A DNA stretch of 52,571 bases. Origin: Oscillospiraceae bacterium. GTDB taxonomy: Bacteria > Bacillota > Clostridia > Oscillospirales > Ruminococcaceae. The notes beneath the pieces were generated by a model. That model ran no database searches, had not been told where the DNA came from, and worked only from the letters and a program-made list of their open reading frames with translations. Location of the stretch: assembly GCA_017536405.1 (NCBI GenBank), contig JAFXHL010000018.1, forward strand, positions 1 through 52,571. Direction: 5' to 3'. Below, piece by piece: positions 16,399 to 24,063 of this stretch; positions within the stretch are counted from its first letter, which is position 1; each line of letters opens with the position of its first letter. The translations under genes and the position numbers were made by a program.

Positions 16399-17907
16399 TT
16401 ACTTTATGGGTGATACGTTCTTATCTTTAAGAACAACGTCGTGTGCGCCACCTTCTGTGATACTTGTAGCAGAAACGAGTGTGAGTTTTGCCTTCTGCTG
16501 AAGTTCGGGAATTGTGAGTGCGCCACAGTTACACATTGTTGATTTTACCTTGCTGAGTGTAAGACCAACGTTATCTTTAAGGCTTCCTGCGTAAGGAACA
16601 TAAGAGTCAACGCCTTCTTCGAATGAAAGTTTCTTCGCTCCGCCGAGGTCGTATCTCTGCCAGTTTCTTGCTCTGTTAGAGCCTTCGCCCCAGTATTCCT
16701 TCATATATGTTCCGTTAACATTTACCTTGTTTGTGGGTGATTCGTCGAAACGAGAGAAATATCTTCCGAGCATAACGAAATCAGAACCCATAGCGAGAGC
16801 GAGAGTGATGTGGTGGTCATAAACGATACCGCCGTCTGAACAGATAGGAACATAGATTCCTGTTTCTTCATAGTATTCATCTCTTGCCTTTGCAACTTCG
16901 ATAACCGCTGTTGCCTGTCCTCTTCCTATACCCTTTGTTTCTCTTGTTATACAGATTGAGCCACCGCCGATACCGATTTTAACAAAGTCAGCACCGCAAT
17001 CAGCGAGGAAACGGAAGCCTTCTCTGTCAACAACGTTACCTGCACCGATTTTTACTGTATCGCCGTATTTTTCTCTTACCCATGTAAGAACTCTCTTCTG
17101 CCATTCAGAATATCCTTCTGAAGAGTCGATACAGAGAATGTCAACTCCTGCTTCGATAAGAGCGGGAATTCTTTCTTCGTAGTCTCTTGTGTTGATACCT
17201 GCGCCTACAACATATCTCTTCTGGTCGTCAAGAAGTTCATTGGGGTTTGCCTTATGTTCTGCATAGTCTTTTCTGAATACCCAGTACATAAGCTTGCCTT
17301 CGTCATCTATAATGGGAAGTGAGTTGAGCTTGTTATCCCAGATGATATCGTTTGCCTGTGAAAGAGTTGTTTCCTTGGGCGCTGAAACGATTTTTTCGAT
17401 AGGAGTCATAAACTCACTTACTTTTGTGTCTGTTGACATTCTGCTCACTCTGTAATCTCTGCTTGTAACGATACCTACGAGTTTGCCGTTTGCTGTTCCG
17501 TCGGTAGTAACCGCAACTGTTGAGTGACCTGTCTTTTCCTTGAGGTCTAAAATATCCTGTAAAGTAGCATCGGGAGCGATATTTGAATCAGAAGGAACAA
17601 AACCTGCTTTATAATTCTTTGCTCTTGCTACCATAGCGGCTTCTTCTTCGATTGTCTGTGAACCATAGATGAACGAAATTCCGCCTTCTTTAGCGAGAGC
17701 AACAGCCATCTTGTCGTCTGAAACAGACTGCATGATAGCGGATGTCATGGGAATGTTCATCACAATTGCGGGTTCTTCGCCCTTTCTGAATTTTGTTATG
17801 GGTGTTTTAAGGCTTACATTAGCAGGGATACACTCTGCCGATGAATAACCGGGAACGAGAAGATACTCGTTGAATGTATGTGACTCGCCTTCATAGAAAA
17901 ATGCCAT
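16399..17907 (-). CDS. guaB: IMP dehydrogenase, Tritrichomonas-type
   Basis: 502 aa. It oxidises IMP to XMP with NAD+, the committed step of GMP synthesis. (beta/alpha)8 barrel with a CBS pair inserted (about 95-225: [20 protein letters not shown] and [20 protein letters not shown]). Catalytic Cys in [10 protein letters not shown], flap with the RNWQRY Arg-Tyr dyad, and a C-terminal [11 protein letters not shown] segment. These match the protozoan Tritrichomonas foetus enzyme and its clostridial relatives more than the B. subtilis form (which has GPGSICTTR). Single gene with its own promoter and terminator. Confidence 0.95.
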   Translation of the reverse strand: MAFFYEGESHTFNEYLLVPGYSSAECIPANVSLKTPITKFRKGEEPAIVMNIPMTSAIMQSVSDDKMAVALAKEGGISFIYGSQTIEEEAAMVARAKNYKAGFVPSDSNIAPDATLQDILDLKEKTGHSTVAVTTDGTANGKLVGIVTSRDYRVSRMSTDTKVSEFMTPIEKIVSAPKETTLSQANDIIWDNKLNSLPIIDDEGKLMYWVFRKDYAEHKANPNELLDDQKRYVVGAGINTRDYEERIPALIEAGVDILCIDSSEGYSEWQKRVLTWVREKYGDTVKIGAGNVVDREGFRFLADCGADFVKIGIGGGSICITRETKGIGRGQATAVIEVAKARDEYYEETGIYVPICSDGGIVYDHHITLALAMGSDFVMLGRYFSRFDESPTNKVNVNGTYMKEYWGEGSNRARNWQRYDLGGAKKLSFEEGVDSYVPYAGSLKDNVGLTLSKVKSTMCNCGALTIPELQQKAKLTLVSATSITEGGAHDVVLKDKNVSPIK

Positions 17908-17968
17908 AATAAAAATCCCCTTTCAACAGTTTTTAGAGCATATAAATACTGCAAAATTGATTATTAAG

Positions 17969-17997
17969 ATTATATCAAAAGAAAAGCAAATAATCAA
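17969..17997 (-). promoter_or_regulatory. Promoter of guaB
   Basis: Minus strand TTGATT (17992-17997), 17 bp, TATAAT (17969-17974), TGA before the -10. About 60 bp before the ATG. No purine riboswitch was recognised in the short leader. Confidence 0.75.
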
Positions 17998-18077
17998 GGA
18001 AAATATTCTTCATTTTTAAAGGCTTTGTTTGGTTGTTTTGACAATACATTTTTCTTTCGTTAAAATTTTATAAATAC

Positions 18078-18106
18078 TTTATTTTATCTTCGGTTTATGT
18101 TATAAT
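18078..18106 (+). promoter_or_regulatory. Promoter of the GH9 operon
   Basis: TATAAT (18101-18106) with TGT immediately before it (extended -10); only a weak -35 (TTTATT, 18078-18083). It lies 41 bp before the ATG at 18147. Confidence 0.6.
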
Positions 18107-18146
18107 TTAATTGAGAAAAAGAACGCTTTGCGAAAGGAGGTATAAT

Positions 18147-19793
18147 ATGGCTGTAAAAATATCGGTAAATCAGGCAGGATATGTTGCCGACCTTCCTAAA
18201 ATAGCATCAGTTTCAGGCTCGGCGAAAAAGTTTCATATATTCCGCTCTGACGGAACAAAACCCGCATTTTCAGGGCTTCTTCTCGGTGCTGTATATGATT
18301 CCGCCTCGGGCGACAGGGTTCTCTCGGCGGATTTCTCACAGTTCTGCGAAGAGGGAGAATTCTATATAAAAGTCGGTTCATCGCGTTCACCCGTTTTCAC
18401 AATATCAAAAGCACCATATAAACCCCTCCTTGAAGATATAAAAAAATCGCTTTACTTCTTCCGTTGTGGTTCTGCACTTCACAGAAACAGGGCGGGAAAA
18501 TTCGGAAGAAAGCCTTGTCATATCGAGCCTGCAACCTTCTATGACGACAGAGAAAGAACTCTCGATGTTTCGGGCGGATGGCACGACGCAGGCGACTATT
18601 CAAGATGTGTTGTTACAGGTTGCGTGGCGCTCGGTCATCTTCTATATGCCTACTCTCTCTTCCCTGAAGTTTTCGGCGATAAGGACGGCATATCGCAGTC
18701 GGGAAGAAACTGTCCGCTTATTATCGAAGAATGTCTTTATGAACTCGAATGGCTTCTTAAAATGCAGGATAAGGACGGCGGTGTATATCACAGGGTTTCA
18801 TCGCTTCATTATGCGGGTCTTGTGATGCCCTCTGATGATAAGGAAACTCAATATATATTCAGAAAAACAGCCTCGGCGACAGCTCTTTTCGCCGCCGTAA
18901 CAGCCCTCGCCGCAAGAATACTTGAACCTATGGGTATGAGGATAATAAAAAAACTCCGTCCCGCAGCGCTGGCAGCATGGGCATGGCTTCTCAACAACCC
19001 CGATTATACCCCCTTTGAAAACGACAAGAATATCGTTTCTCCCGAATACAGCGATGATTTTTTAGATGACGACATTTTCTGGGCGACGGCAGAACTTTAT
19101 GCCCTGACGGGCGAAAGAAACTTCTCTGAAAGGGCGGAAGAACTTGCAGGGGTTATCGACACAACGGGATTCACAATAGGAAATGTCGGCGGATTCGGTG
19201 CACTCGCATATATAAAATCCGACTGTGAAAAAAATCCCGAAATAAAAAGTGTTCTCGAAAATAAACTCACCCACCGCGCCGAAACGATATGCTCATCGGC
19301 AAGACACAGCGGATATCGTTCATCACTCTCTCCCGATGAATATTCGTGGTGCAGTAATCTTAAAATACTTACAAATGCAATGACTGTGATTTCAGCAAAC
19401 ATCCTTGAGGGCAGAGACGAATTCTTAACAGAAATCTTAGGGCATATAAATTATATCCTCGGAAATAATCCCCTCTCGCTTTCATATATAACAGGTCAGG
19501 GAAGCAACTCTGTAAGAAAGCCTCATTTCAGACCGACCATTGCCGACAACAACACAGAAGCAATTCCCGGAATGGTTGTTACGGGGCCCGATAAAAACAG
19601 AAGTGATGAATATTCACAGTGGCTCATCCCCTATGGAACGCCGCCTGCGAAATGTCATCTCGACCTTGAACACAGTCATTCCACAAACGAAACAACTATT
19701 TATCTCAACAGTGCGGCAACATTCCTTTTCGGCTATATTTCAGACCTCTGCCGAAGAGATACCAATTCCGCACACAATAAAAAGGAGCGTTGA
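18147..19793 (+). CDS. Glycoside hydrolase family 9 enzyme without signal peptide
   Basis: 548 aa from ATG 18147, which follows AGGAGG by 6 bp. Residues 3-90 form the Ig-like domain found in front of many GH9 catalytic domains (ISVNQAGYVADLPKIA). The GH9 barrel has the GGWHDAGDYSRC motif with the two catalytic-base Asp residues, the late SYITGQGSNSVRKPHF motif, and the catalytic acid Glu in HSTNETTIYLNSAA. GH9 enzymes cleave beta-1,4-glucans. The N-terminus MAVKISV is not a signal peptide, so it probably acts in the cytosol on short cello-oligosaccharides. The family is clear; the substrate is inference. Confidence 0.88.
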   Translation: MAVKISVNQAGYVADLPKIASVSGSAKKFHIFRSDGTKPAFSGLLLGAVYDSASGDRVLSADFSQFCEEGEFYIKVGSSRSPVFTISKAPYKPLLEDIKKSLYFFRCGSALHRNRAGKFGRKPCHIEPATFYDDRERTLDVSGGWHDAGDYSRCVVTGCVALGHLLYAYSLFPEVFGDKDGISQSGRNCPLIIEECLYELEWLLKMQDKDGGVYHRVSSLHYAGLVMPSDDKETQYIFRKTASATALFAAVTALAARILEPMGMRIIKKLRPAALAAWAWLLNNPDYTPFENDKNIVSPEYSDDFLDDDIFWATAELYALTGERNFSERAEELAGVIDTTGFTIGNVGGFGALAYIKSDCEKNPEIKSVLENKLTHRAETICSSARHSGYRSSLSPDEYSWCSNLKILTNAMTVISANILEGRDEFLTEILGHINYILGNNPLSLSYITGQGSNSVRKPHFRPTIADNNTEAIPGMVVTGPDKNRSDEYSQWLIPYGTPPAKCHLDLEHSHSTNETTIYLNSAATFLFGYISDLCRRDTNSAHNKKER

Positions 19794-19798
19794 TATAG

Positions 19799-20104
19799 AT
19801 GAAAAACAACAAAATCATAAATGCGGTTGCCGAAAGGGTTGTTGAACTCTGCGCGCCTGCCGAAATCTACCTCGCAACATACAAACAGAATTTAAAACAG
19901 GAACTCACAGCATTCAAACTCCTCATTGTTGTAAATGATGTAAAGAAGGTTTCTGATGTTGAAGAAAAAATCTATATGGAAACCGACTGCGAAATACCTT
20001 TCGACATTATCGTATACAACAAGTCTGTATGGGAAAAACTTATCGACGATTACGGAACCTTTGCACACAAAGTCTACGAAAGCGGTGATAAACTCTATGG
20101 GTAG
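19799..20104 (+). CDS. Degenerate minimal nucleotidyltransferase-like protein
   Basis: 101 aa; overlaps the HEPN gene by 8 bp, the classic MNT-HEPN arrangement. Secondary structure order and the segments IYLATYKQNL and AFKLLIVVNDV line up with the strand-turn-strand of MNT proteins, but the GSRARG loop and the first catalytic Asp pair (SDID) are absent. ETDCEIPFDIIVYN could hold the last strand. It is therefore probably inactive as a nucleotidyltransferase. MNT partners normally AMPylate the HEPN toxin. The start follows AAAGGAGCG. Assignment comes mainly from the partner. Confidence 0.55.
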   Translation: MKNNKIINAVAERVVELCAPAEIYLATYKQNLKQELTAFKLLIVVNDVKKVSDVEEKIYMETDCEIPFDIIVYNKSVWEKLIDDYGTFAHKVYESGDKLYG

Positions 20105-20537
20105 GTCATCATCACACAGATCAGACAGCAAGCGTTACTACGACTGGCTTTATCACGCAAGGCTCGATTATATCGCGGCGAAACATCTTGTAAAAGATAA
20201 GAACTGCAACTGCCTTACTGCGTTTCATTGTCAGCAATGTATCGAAAAAGCGCTTAAAGGGTATCTTTTATATAAAAACCGCAGACTTTTTGACGGTCAT
20301 AACCTGACCTGGCTCTGCAAGCAGGCTATTATGACGGACAGGACTTTTGAAAACTGGCTCGAAAAAAGTTCGGCACTCAACAGATACTACATTGAAAGCC
20401 GTTATCCCGCCGACATTCCGATGGAAGTTGACGAGGAAACAAAACTCTCACTTCTCGGTGCGACCGAAGAAATGCTCGAATTCATATGCGATGAAATCAA
20501 GTTTGATTTCAATAGTTATCATAAAAGAAAGATATAA
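20097..20537 (+). CDS. HEPN-domain protein
   Basis: 146 aa from ATG 20097, which overlaps the end of the preceding gene. A four-helix HEPN domain: RYYDWLYHARLDYIAAKHL, then CLTAFHCQQCIEKALKGYLL (the family's QQxxEKALK signature), DGHNLTWLCKQA and IESRYPADIP. HEPN proteins are often RNases or toxin partners of MNT proteins. The usual catalytic R-x4-6-H is not clearly present (the His in DGHNL is the commoner structural one). The short intergenic hairpin after the stop is a strong terminator. Confidence 0.75.
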   Translation: MGRSSSHRSDSKRYYDWLYHARLDYIAAKHLVKDKNCNCLTAFHCQQCIEKALKGYLLYKNRRLFDGHNLTWLCKQAIMTDRTFENWLEKSSALNRYYIESRYPADIPMEVDEETKLSLLGATEEMLEFICDEIKFDFNSYHKRKI

Positions 20538-20568
20538 AAAATCCCCTCTCAGAAGAGAGGGGATTTTT
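20538..20568 (+). terminator. Terminator of the GH9-MNT-HEPN operon
   Basis: AATCCCCTCTC-agaa-GAGAGGGGATT followed by TTTTT, beginning directly after the HEPN stop codon. Confidence 0.9.
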
Positions 20569-20625
20569 GTGCGTGAATGCACGGAACTTTTTATGCTTAC
20601 CTGTTTGTGTTTCAATATGATTTTA

Positions 20626-20700
20626 CGTTACCGAGCCATAGATTTGTTTTCTGAACAAAGTCGGAAACGATACGGGCTGTGCGCCCTTCGCACAAAACCA
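20626..20700. repeat. Dispersed repeat R1, copy 2
   Basis: Starts CGTTACCGAGCC; 8-bp stem TTGTTTTC (20644-20651) with GGAAACGA (20663-20670), then hairpin GTGCG-ccctt-CGCAC (20679-20693), ending CACAAAACCAAAAAG. Nearly the same as copy 4 and structurally like copies 1 and 3. The 300-bp gap 20573-20875 is otherwise made of repeats and holds no gene. Confidence 0.7.
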
Positions 20701-20703
20701 AAA

Positions 20704-20742
20704 AGATTGCTTGGATTTTTTTAAAACAAAAAGACTGTGCTT
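20704..20742. repeat. 40-bp local direct repeat, first copy
   Basis: AGATTGCTTGGATTTTTT then AAAACAAAAAGAYTGTGCTT; repeated at 20802-20840. Between the two lies a motif CTTAGTTTTAGGCAAACGA that also occurs near 44634 as CTTAGTTCTAGGCAAACGA. Confidence 0.65.
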
Positions 20743-20801
20743 AGTTTTAGGCAAACGACCGCGGAGCCCGCGGTGGCAAATTTAAAACTGCGATAAGCAA
20801 A

Positions 20802-20840
20802 AGATTGCTTGGATTTTTTAAAACAAAAAAGATTGTGCTT
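20802..20840. repeat. 40-bp local direct repeat, second copy
   Basis: Second copy of the unit at 20704-20742, leading straight into repeat R2 at 20845. Confidence 0.65.
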
Positions 20841-20844
20841 TATA

Positions 20845-20892
20845 CAAGGAAGTTTTCCGAAGTTGTACACAGGTACTACGAGGGAAACTGAC
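20845..20892. repeat. Structured repeat R2, copy 1 (end of degV)
   Basis: Starts CAAGGAA, centre GTAC-acag-GTAC (20865-20876), then TACGAG, ends ...CTGAC. It shares this skeleton with 44801-44848. It is flanked by TTGTGCTTT (+ strand) and AAAGTGCAA, which can pair. It supplies the last codons and stop of the degV reading frame. Confidence 0.55.
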
Positions 20893-21778
20893 GCAGTAGA
20901 AAGTGCAAGATTTTTCGTTTTAACCCTATTTTTTTGCAGAACATAATGCCTATGCTGTGTGCGCCTATGTTGCAAAGACAGGTTGCTGAGGTGTCGGCGA
21001 CGAAGATTTTTTTCCAATGGATGATTTTTGTTGCTTCGTCATAGACAATCTGCTGGATGTCATCGGAACATCCCGCAACGGAAATGAAGAGGATATCCTC
21101 TGAAATATTCTTTTTTGACCTCAGCGCACTTCTCACGAATTTTCTTGCATAGGATTCGCGGTTTCCTATGTATAATCCTTTTACACGAAGGTCGTCATTA
21201 TCAATCCTTATTATAGGCTTTATCTTGAAGAATATCAGCATATTCGAAACAAACTGATTGAGTCTTCTGTTGTTTGCAAGATGGAATGTTGACCTTAAAA
21301 TAAAGCTGCAACTTATCTTTCCTTTTACCTTTTCAAGTTCTTTGATAATGCTTTCGGCATTGGCCATACGGCTTGCAAAATCAGCGGCAGCGAGGGTGAA
21401 AAGTCCCATTCCGTGTGATGCGGAACCTGAATCTACGATATGGATATATTCCATTCCCTTTGAGCCGTCAACGGCATTTTTATATGCTATACTGAGTTTT
21501 TTTGCGATTGTTATATGAATAACCTGCTTTTGTCCGTTTTCGGATATCTCTTTGAAATATTTACGGTATTCCTCTATATCGGGGGCAGAACTTGAAACAA
21601 CTTCATCCTGTCTTTCAAGATATTCAACAAGCGCAGAAGAGGTAACCTCGTCGCCGTCTTTGAATCTTGTTCCCTTATAATTGATATAGAAAGGAAGGAT
21701 TTTTATATTGTATTTTTCGACGAGGCTTTCGGGGAGGTCACAGGTGCCGTCCGCTGAAATAACTATATCATTTACCAT
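20876..21778 (-). CDS. DegV family fatty-acid-binding protein
   Basis: 300 aa. DegV fold: N-terminal ISADGTCDLPESLVEKY, the KILPFYINYKG strand, SSSAPDIEEYRKYF, and the second-domain IHIVDSGSASHGMG, then LRSTFHLANNRRLNQF. In Gram-positives DegV-type proteins (FakB) hand fatty acids to the kinase FakA. It starts 4 bp after the hybrid kinase gene, so both are one operon. The last 12-15 residues (after GIMFCKKIGL) come from repeat R2 DNA and are unlike the family, suggesting the original stop was lost. Confidence 0.88.
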   Translation of the reverse strand: MVNDIVISADGTCDLPESLVEKYNIKILPFYINYKGTRFKDGDEVTSSALVEYLERQDEVVSSSAPDIEEYRKYFKEISENGQKQVIHITIAKKLSIAYKNAVDGSKGMEYIHIVDSGSASHGMGLFTLAAADFASRMANAESIIKELEKVKGKISCSFILRSTFHLANNRRLNQFVSNMLIFFKIKPIIRIDNDDLRVKGLYIGNRESYARKFVRSALRSKKNISEDILFISVAGCSDDIQQIVYDEATKIIHWKKIFVADTSATCLCNIGAHSIGIMFCKKIGLKRKILHFLLRQFPS

Positions 21779-21781
21779 AGG

Positions 21782-23905
21782 TTATACCCCCCCCCGTTCT
21801 TCAGTCTGTTCTTTTTCAACAATAAGTTCTTCGGGAAGATTTTTGAGAAGAATCTTACTTAAAACATCGGATTGTATCGGTTTTGTCATAAATCCTCTGA
21901 AGCCTTTTTCCATAAACATCTTCTTTACATCCTCTGCAACATTCGCCGTTAGCGCAACAACAGGAATGTATTTAGCATAATCGTTATCGATTTTTCTTAT
22001 TTCATCTGCTGTTTCTATACCGTCCATTTCGGGCATGAGATGGTCCATAAAAATGATATCATATTTCTTTTTCTTTACCATTTCGACAGCATCTATACCC
22101 CTTGTTGCCATTTCGATAGCAATACCATAACGTTTCATAAATCCTCTTGCAACAAGAAGATTTACTTCGTTATCATCAACAACAAGGATTTTTGCCTTGG
22201 GCGCTGTAAATGAAATTTCGGGAGTTGTTTTAAGGGTGTTTTCCTTGCCCTTGCCCTCGATAATTCTTGCAAACTGATATGTAGCAAGCGGTTTATAGAT
22301 AATTCTTATTGTCTCACAGGTCTGTATCCTGTCTGCCCTTTCCAAAAGGACGAATACATTGTGTGTCTTTGAAATCTCATCAAAATATGCCTTGTCTTCA
22401 AGATATTCTTCCTGACCGATGAATATATGTGAATAATCTCCTATTCTGACCTCTCTTCTGACATCACGCATATTATCGCAGATATATTTTCTCGCCTTAT
22501 ATCTTTTTACGATGATTTCAAAATTCTTCTTATATACCTTTGCGATGAAATCGGGGATTTTCTTATCCTCTTTTTCGTAATAGAGTATGGTTATATCATT
22601 ATTTCTTCTGATATCCATAACAGGCTTTGTGTCAGAAACTTTCTGAGGAATGGTAACTCTGAATTCTGTTCCCTCGCCATAGATACTTTTAACCGAAATT
22701 ATACCGCCCATAAGTTCGACAAGCTGTTTTGTTATGGGAAGACCGAGACCTGTTCCCTCAACGGAATTCGTCTTTTCGATATCGAATCTGTCATAGGCAT
22801 CGTAAAGCCTTTTCATATCTTCTTTCTTTATGCCTATTCCGCTGTCTTTAACCGATATTATGAGGTTTATTCCATAAGATTCCTTTCTCGACCTTACGGT
22901 TAAGAGAACCCCTCCCTCGTTTGTATATTTTATCGCGTTTGTAAGAAGATTTATCATAATCTGTCTTATTCTCGAAGAGTCACCGCGAAGATAATCGGGA
23001 ATATCGGGGTCACAGTCAACAGCGAATTCGATTTTCTTCTTTCCCTTTCTCGCCGATGCCATATTTATAGCCTCTGAAAGAATATCTGAAAGTCGGTATT
23101 CCGTTGTTGCAAGTTGCATTTTGCCCGATTCGATTTTTGAGAAATCAAGTAAATCGTTTATGATGTTCATAAGCGTTTTTCCCGATGAATATATCGTTTC
23201 GTTATTATCCCTCGCTGTTTTCGACATTTCTTCCGTTCTTGAAAGTTCACACATTCCCATAATGGAGTTCATAGGGGTTCTTATCTCGTGTGACATATTC
23301 GCAAGAAATTCTGATTTGAGTTTATTTGAACGCTCTGCACTCTTTATAAGTTCTTTCTGTTTTTCTTCGGCCCTGTCAATTCTCGCTGCAATAATGAGCG
23401 ATGTGATTGTAAATGCCCAGTAAATAATCGGAAAACGGACAATCTGCTGTTCGGAATAAGGGTAGCCGAAGAAATGAAGAGGTGTGAACATATAAACCGA
23501 AACGGTTATACCAAGCACTATACTGAGTATTCCGCCGTAATAAAGACTTACAAAATGCGACGCTGCTATCGGAGCAAAGAGAAGCCACATTATACTTACC
23601 CCGCCGACGCCTCCTTTGAACATAAAGAAGAACATCAGTATATAAATAAAGATTATTACAACCCAGGATAACACACGCGTTGACTTTATCTTCGCAAAAA
23701 TAATCAGGATAAGAATCATTGCAAGTGCTGTAATTATATTTACAGCAACCATAATCATATTTTTCTGAATGAAGCATACTCCTGCCATAACCAATGCATA
23801 GGATGCTATAAGCAGAAAGGTTATATAAAGACCGCTTCGGTTGAAATTCCCCGCTTTTTCATATAGGTGTGCGAGATATTTTTTTACAATACCAAGTTTC
23901 GACAC
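21782..23905 (-). CDS. Hybrid sensor histidine kinase with C-terminal receiver
   Basis: 707 aa from GTG 23905, chosen because AAAGGA lies 9 bp upstream (the ATG at 23914 abuts it). About six membrane helices in residues 15-180, no large outside sensor, then a HisKA H-box FLANMSHEIRTPMNS, HATPase_c with N-box NLLTNAIKYT, G1 DSGIGI and G2 GTGLGL boxes, a middle region of about 120 residues that resembles a receiver without its Asp, and a true receiver with phospho-Asp in DIIFMDHLMPEMDG. It phosphorylates itself on His and passes phosphate to its own receiver. No DNA-binding partner is next to it; degV follows. Confidence 0.92.
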   Translation of the reverse strand: MSKLGIVKKYLAHLYEKAGNFNRSGLYITFLLIASYALVMAGVCFIQKNMIMVAVNIITALAMILILIIFAKIKSTRVLSWVVIIFIYILMFFFMFKGGVGGVSIMWLLFAPIAASHFVSLYYGGILSIVLGITVSVYMFTPLHFFGYPYSEQQIVRFPIIYWAFTITSLIIAARIDRAEEKQKELIKSAERSNKLKSEFLANMSHEIRTPMNSIMGMCELSRTEEMSKTARDNNETIYSSGKTLMNIINDLLDFSKIESGKMQLATTEYRLSDILSEAINMASARKGKKKIEFAVDCDPDIPDYLRGDSSRIRQIMINLLTNAIKYTNEGGVLLTVRSRKESYGINLIISVKDSGIGIKKEDMKRLYDAYDRFDIEKTNSVEGTGLGLPITKQLVELMGGIISVKSIYGEGTEFRVTIPQKVSDTKPVMDIRRNNDITILYYEKEDKKIPDFIAKVYKKNFEIIVKRYKARKYICDNMRDVRREVRIGDYSHIFIGQEEYLEDKAYFDEISKTHNVFVLLERADRIQTCETIRIIYKPLATYQFARIIEGKGKENTLKTTPEISFTAPKAKILVVDDNEVNLLVARGFMKRYGIAIEMATRGIDAVEMVKKKKYDIIFMDHLMPEMDGIETADEIRKIDNDYAKYIPVVALTANVAEDVKKMFMEKGFRGFMTKPIQSDVLSKILLKNLPEELIVEKEQTEERGGV

Positions 23906-23955
23906 AACCGTCATTCCTTTCGTATAATAATTACATAATAGCAATTTACGGAAAG

Positions 23956-23984
23956 ATTATACTACAAAGATTATTACATTTCAA
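23956..23984 (-). promoter_or_regulatory. Promoter of the kinase-degV operon
   Basis: Minus strand TTGAAA (23979-23984), 17 bp, TATAAT (23956-23961). Confidence 0.7.
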
Positions 23985-24013
23985 CACCATTTTTGACAAA
24001 TTTTGTGAATTTT

Positions 24014-24056
24014 TTAAAAAAAGCAAAGAAGTGTGGAAAATAAACCACACTTCTTT
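24014..24056 (-). terminator. Terminator of the PTS gene
   Basis: AAAGAAGTGTGG (24025-24036), loop of 8, CCACACTTCTTT (24045-24056), 7 bp past the PTS stop, followed on the minus strand by a run of T. Confidence 0.85.
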
Positions 24057-24063
24057 TGTTTTC

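Noticed and set aside
20721-21017. Minus-strand open frame across the degV end
   Set aside because: Out of frame with degV and built on the repeats; no ribosome site.
24014-24056. RAT antiterminator site before the PTS gene
   Set aside because: The hairpin is past the PTS stop, not before the start, and is a plain terminator.
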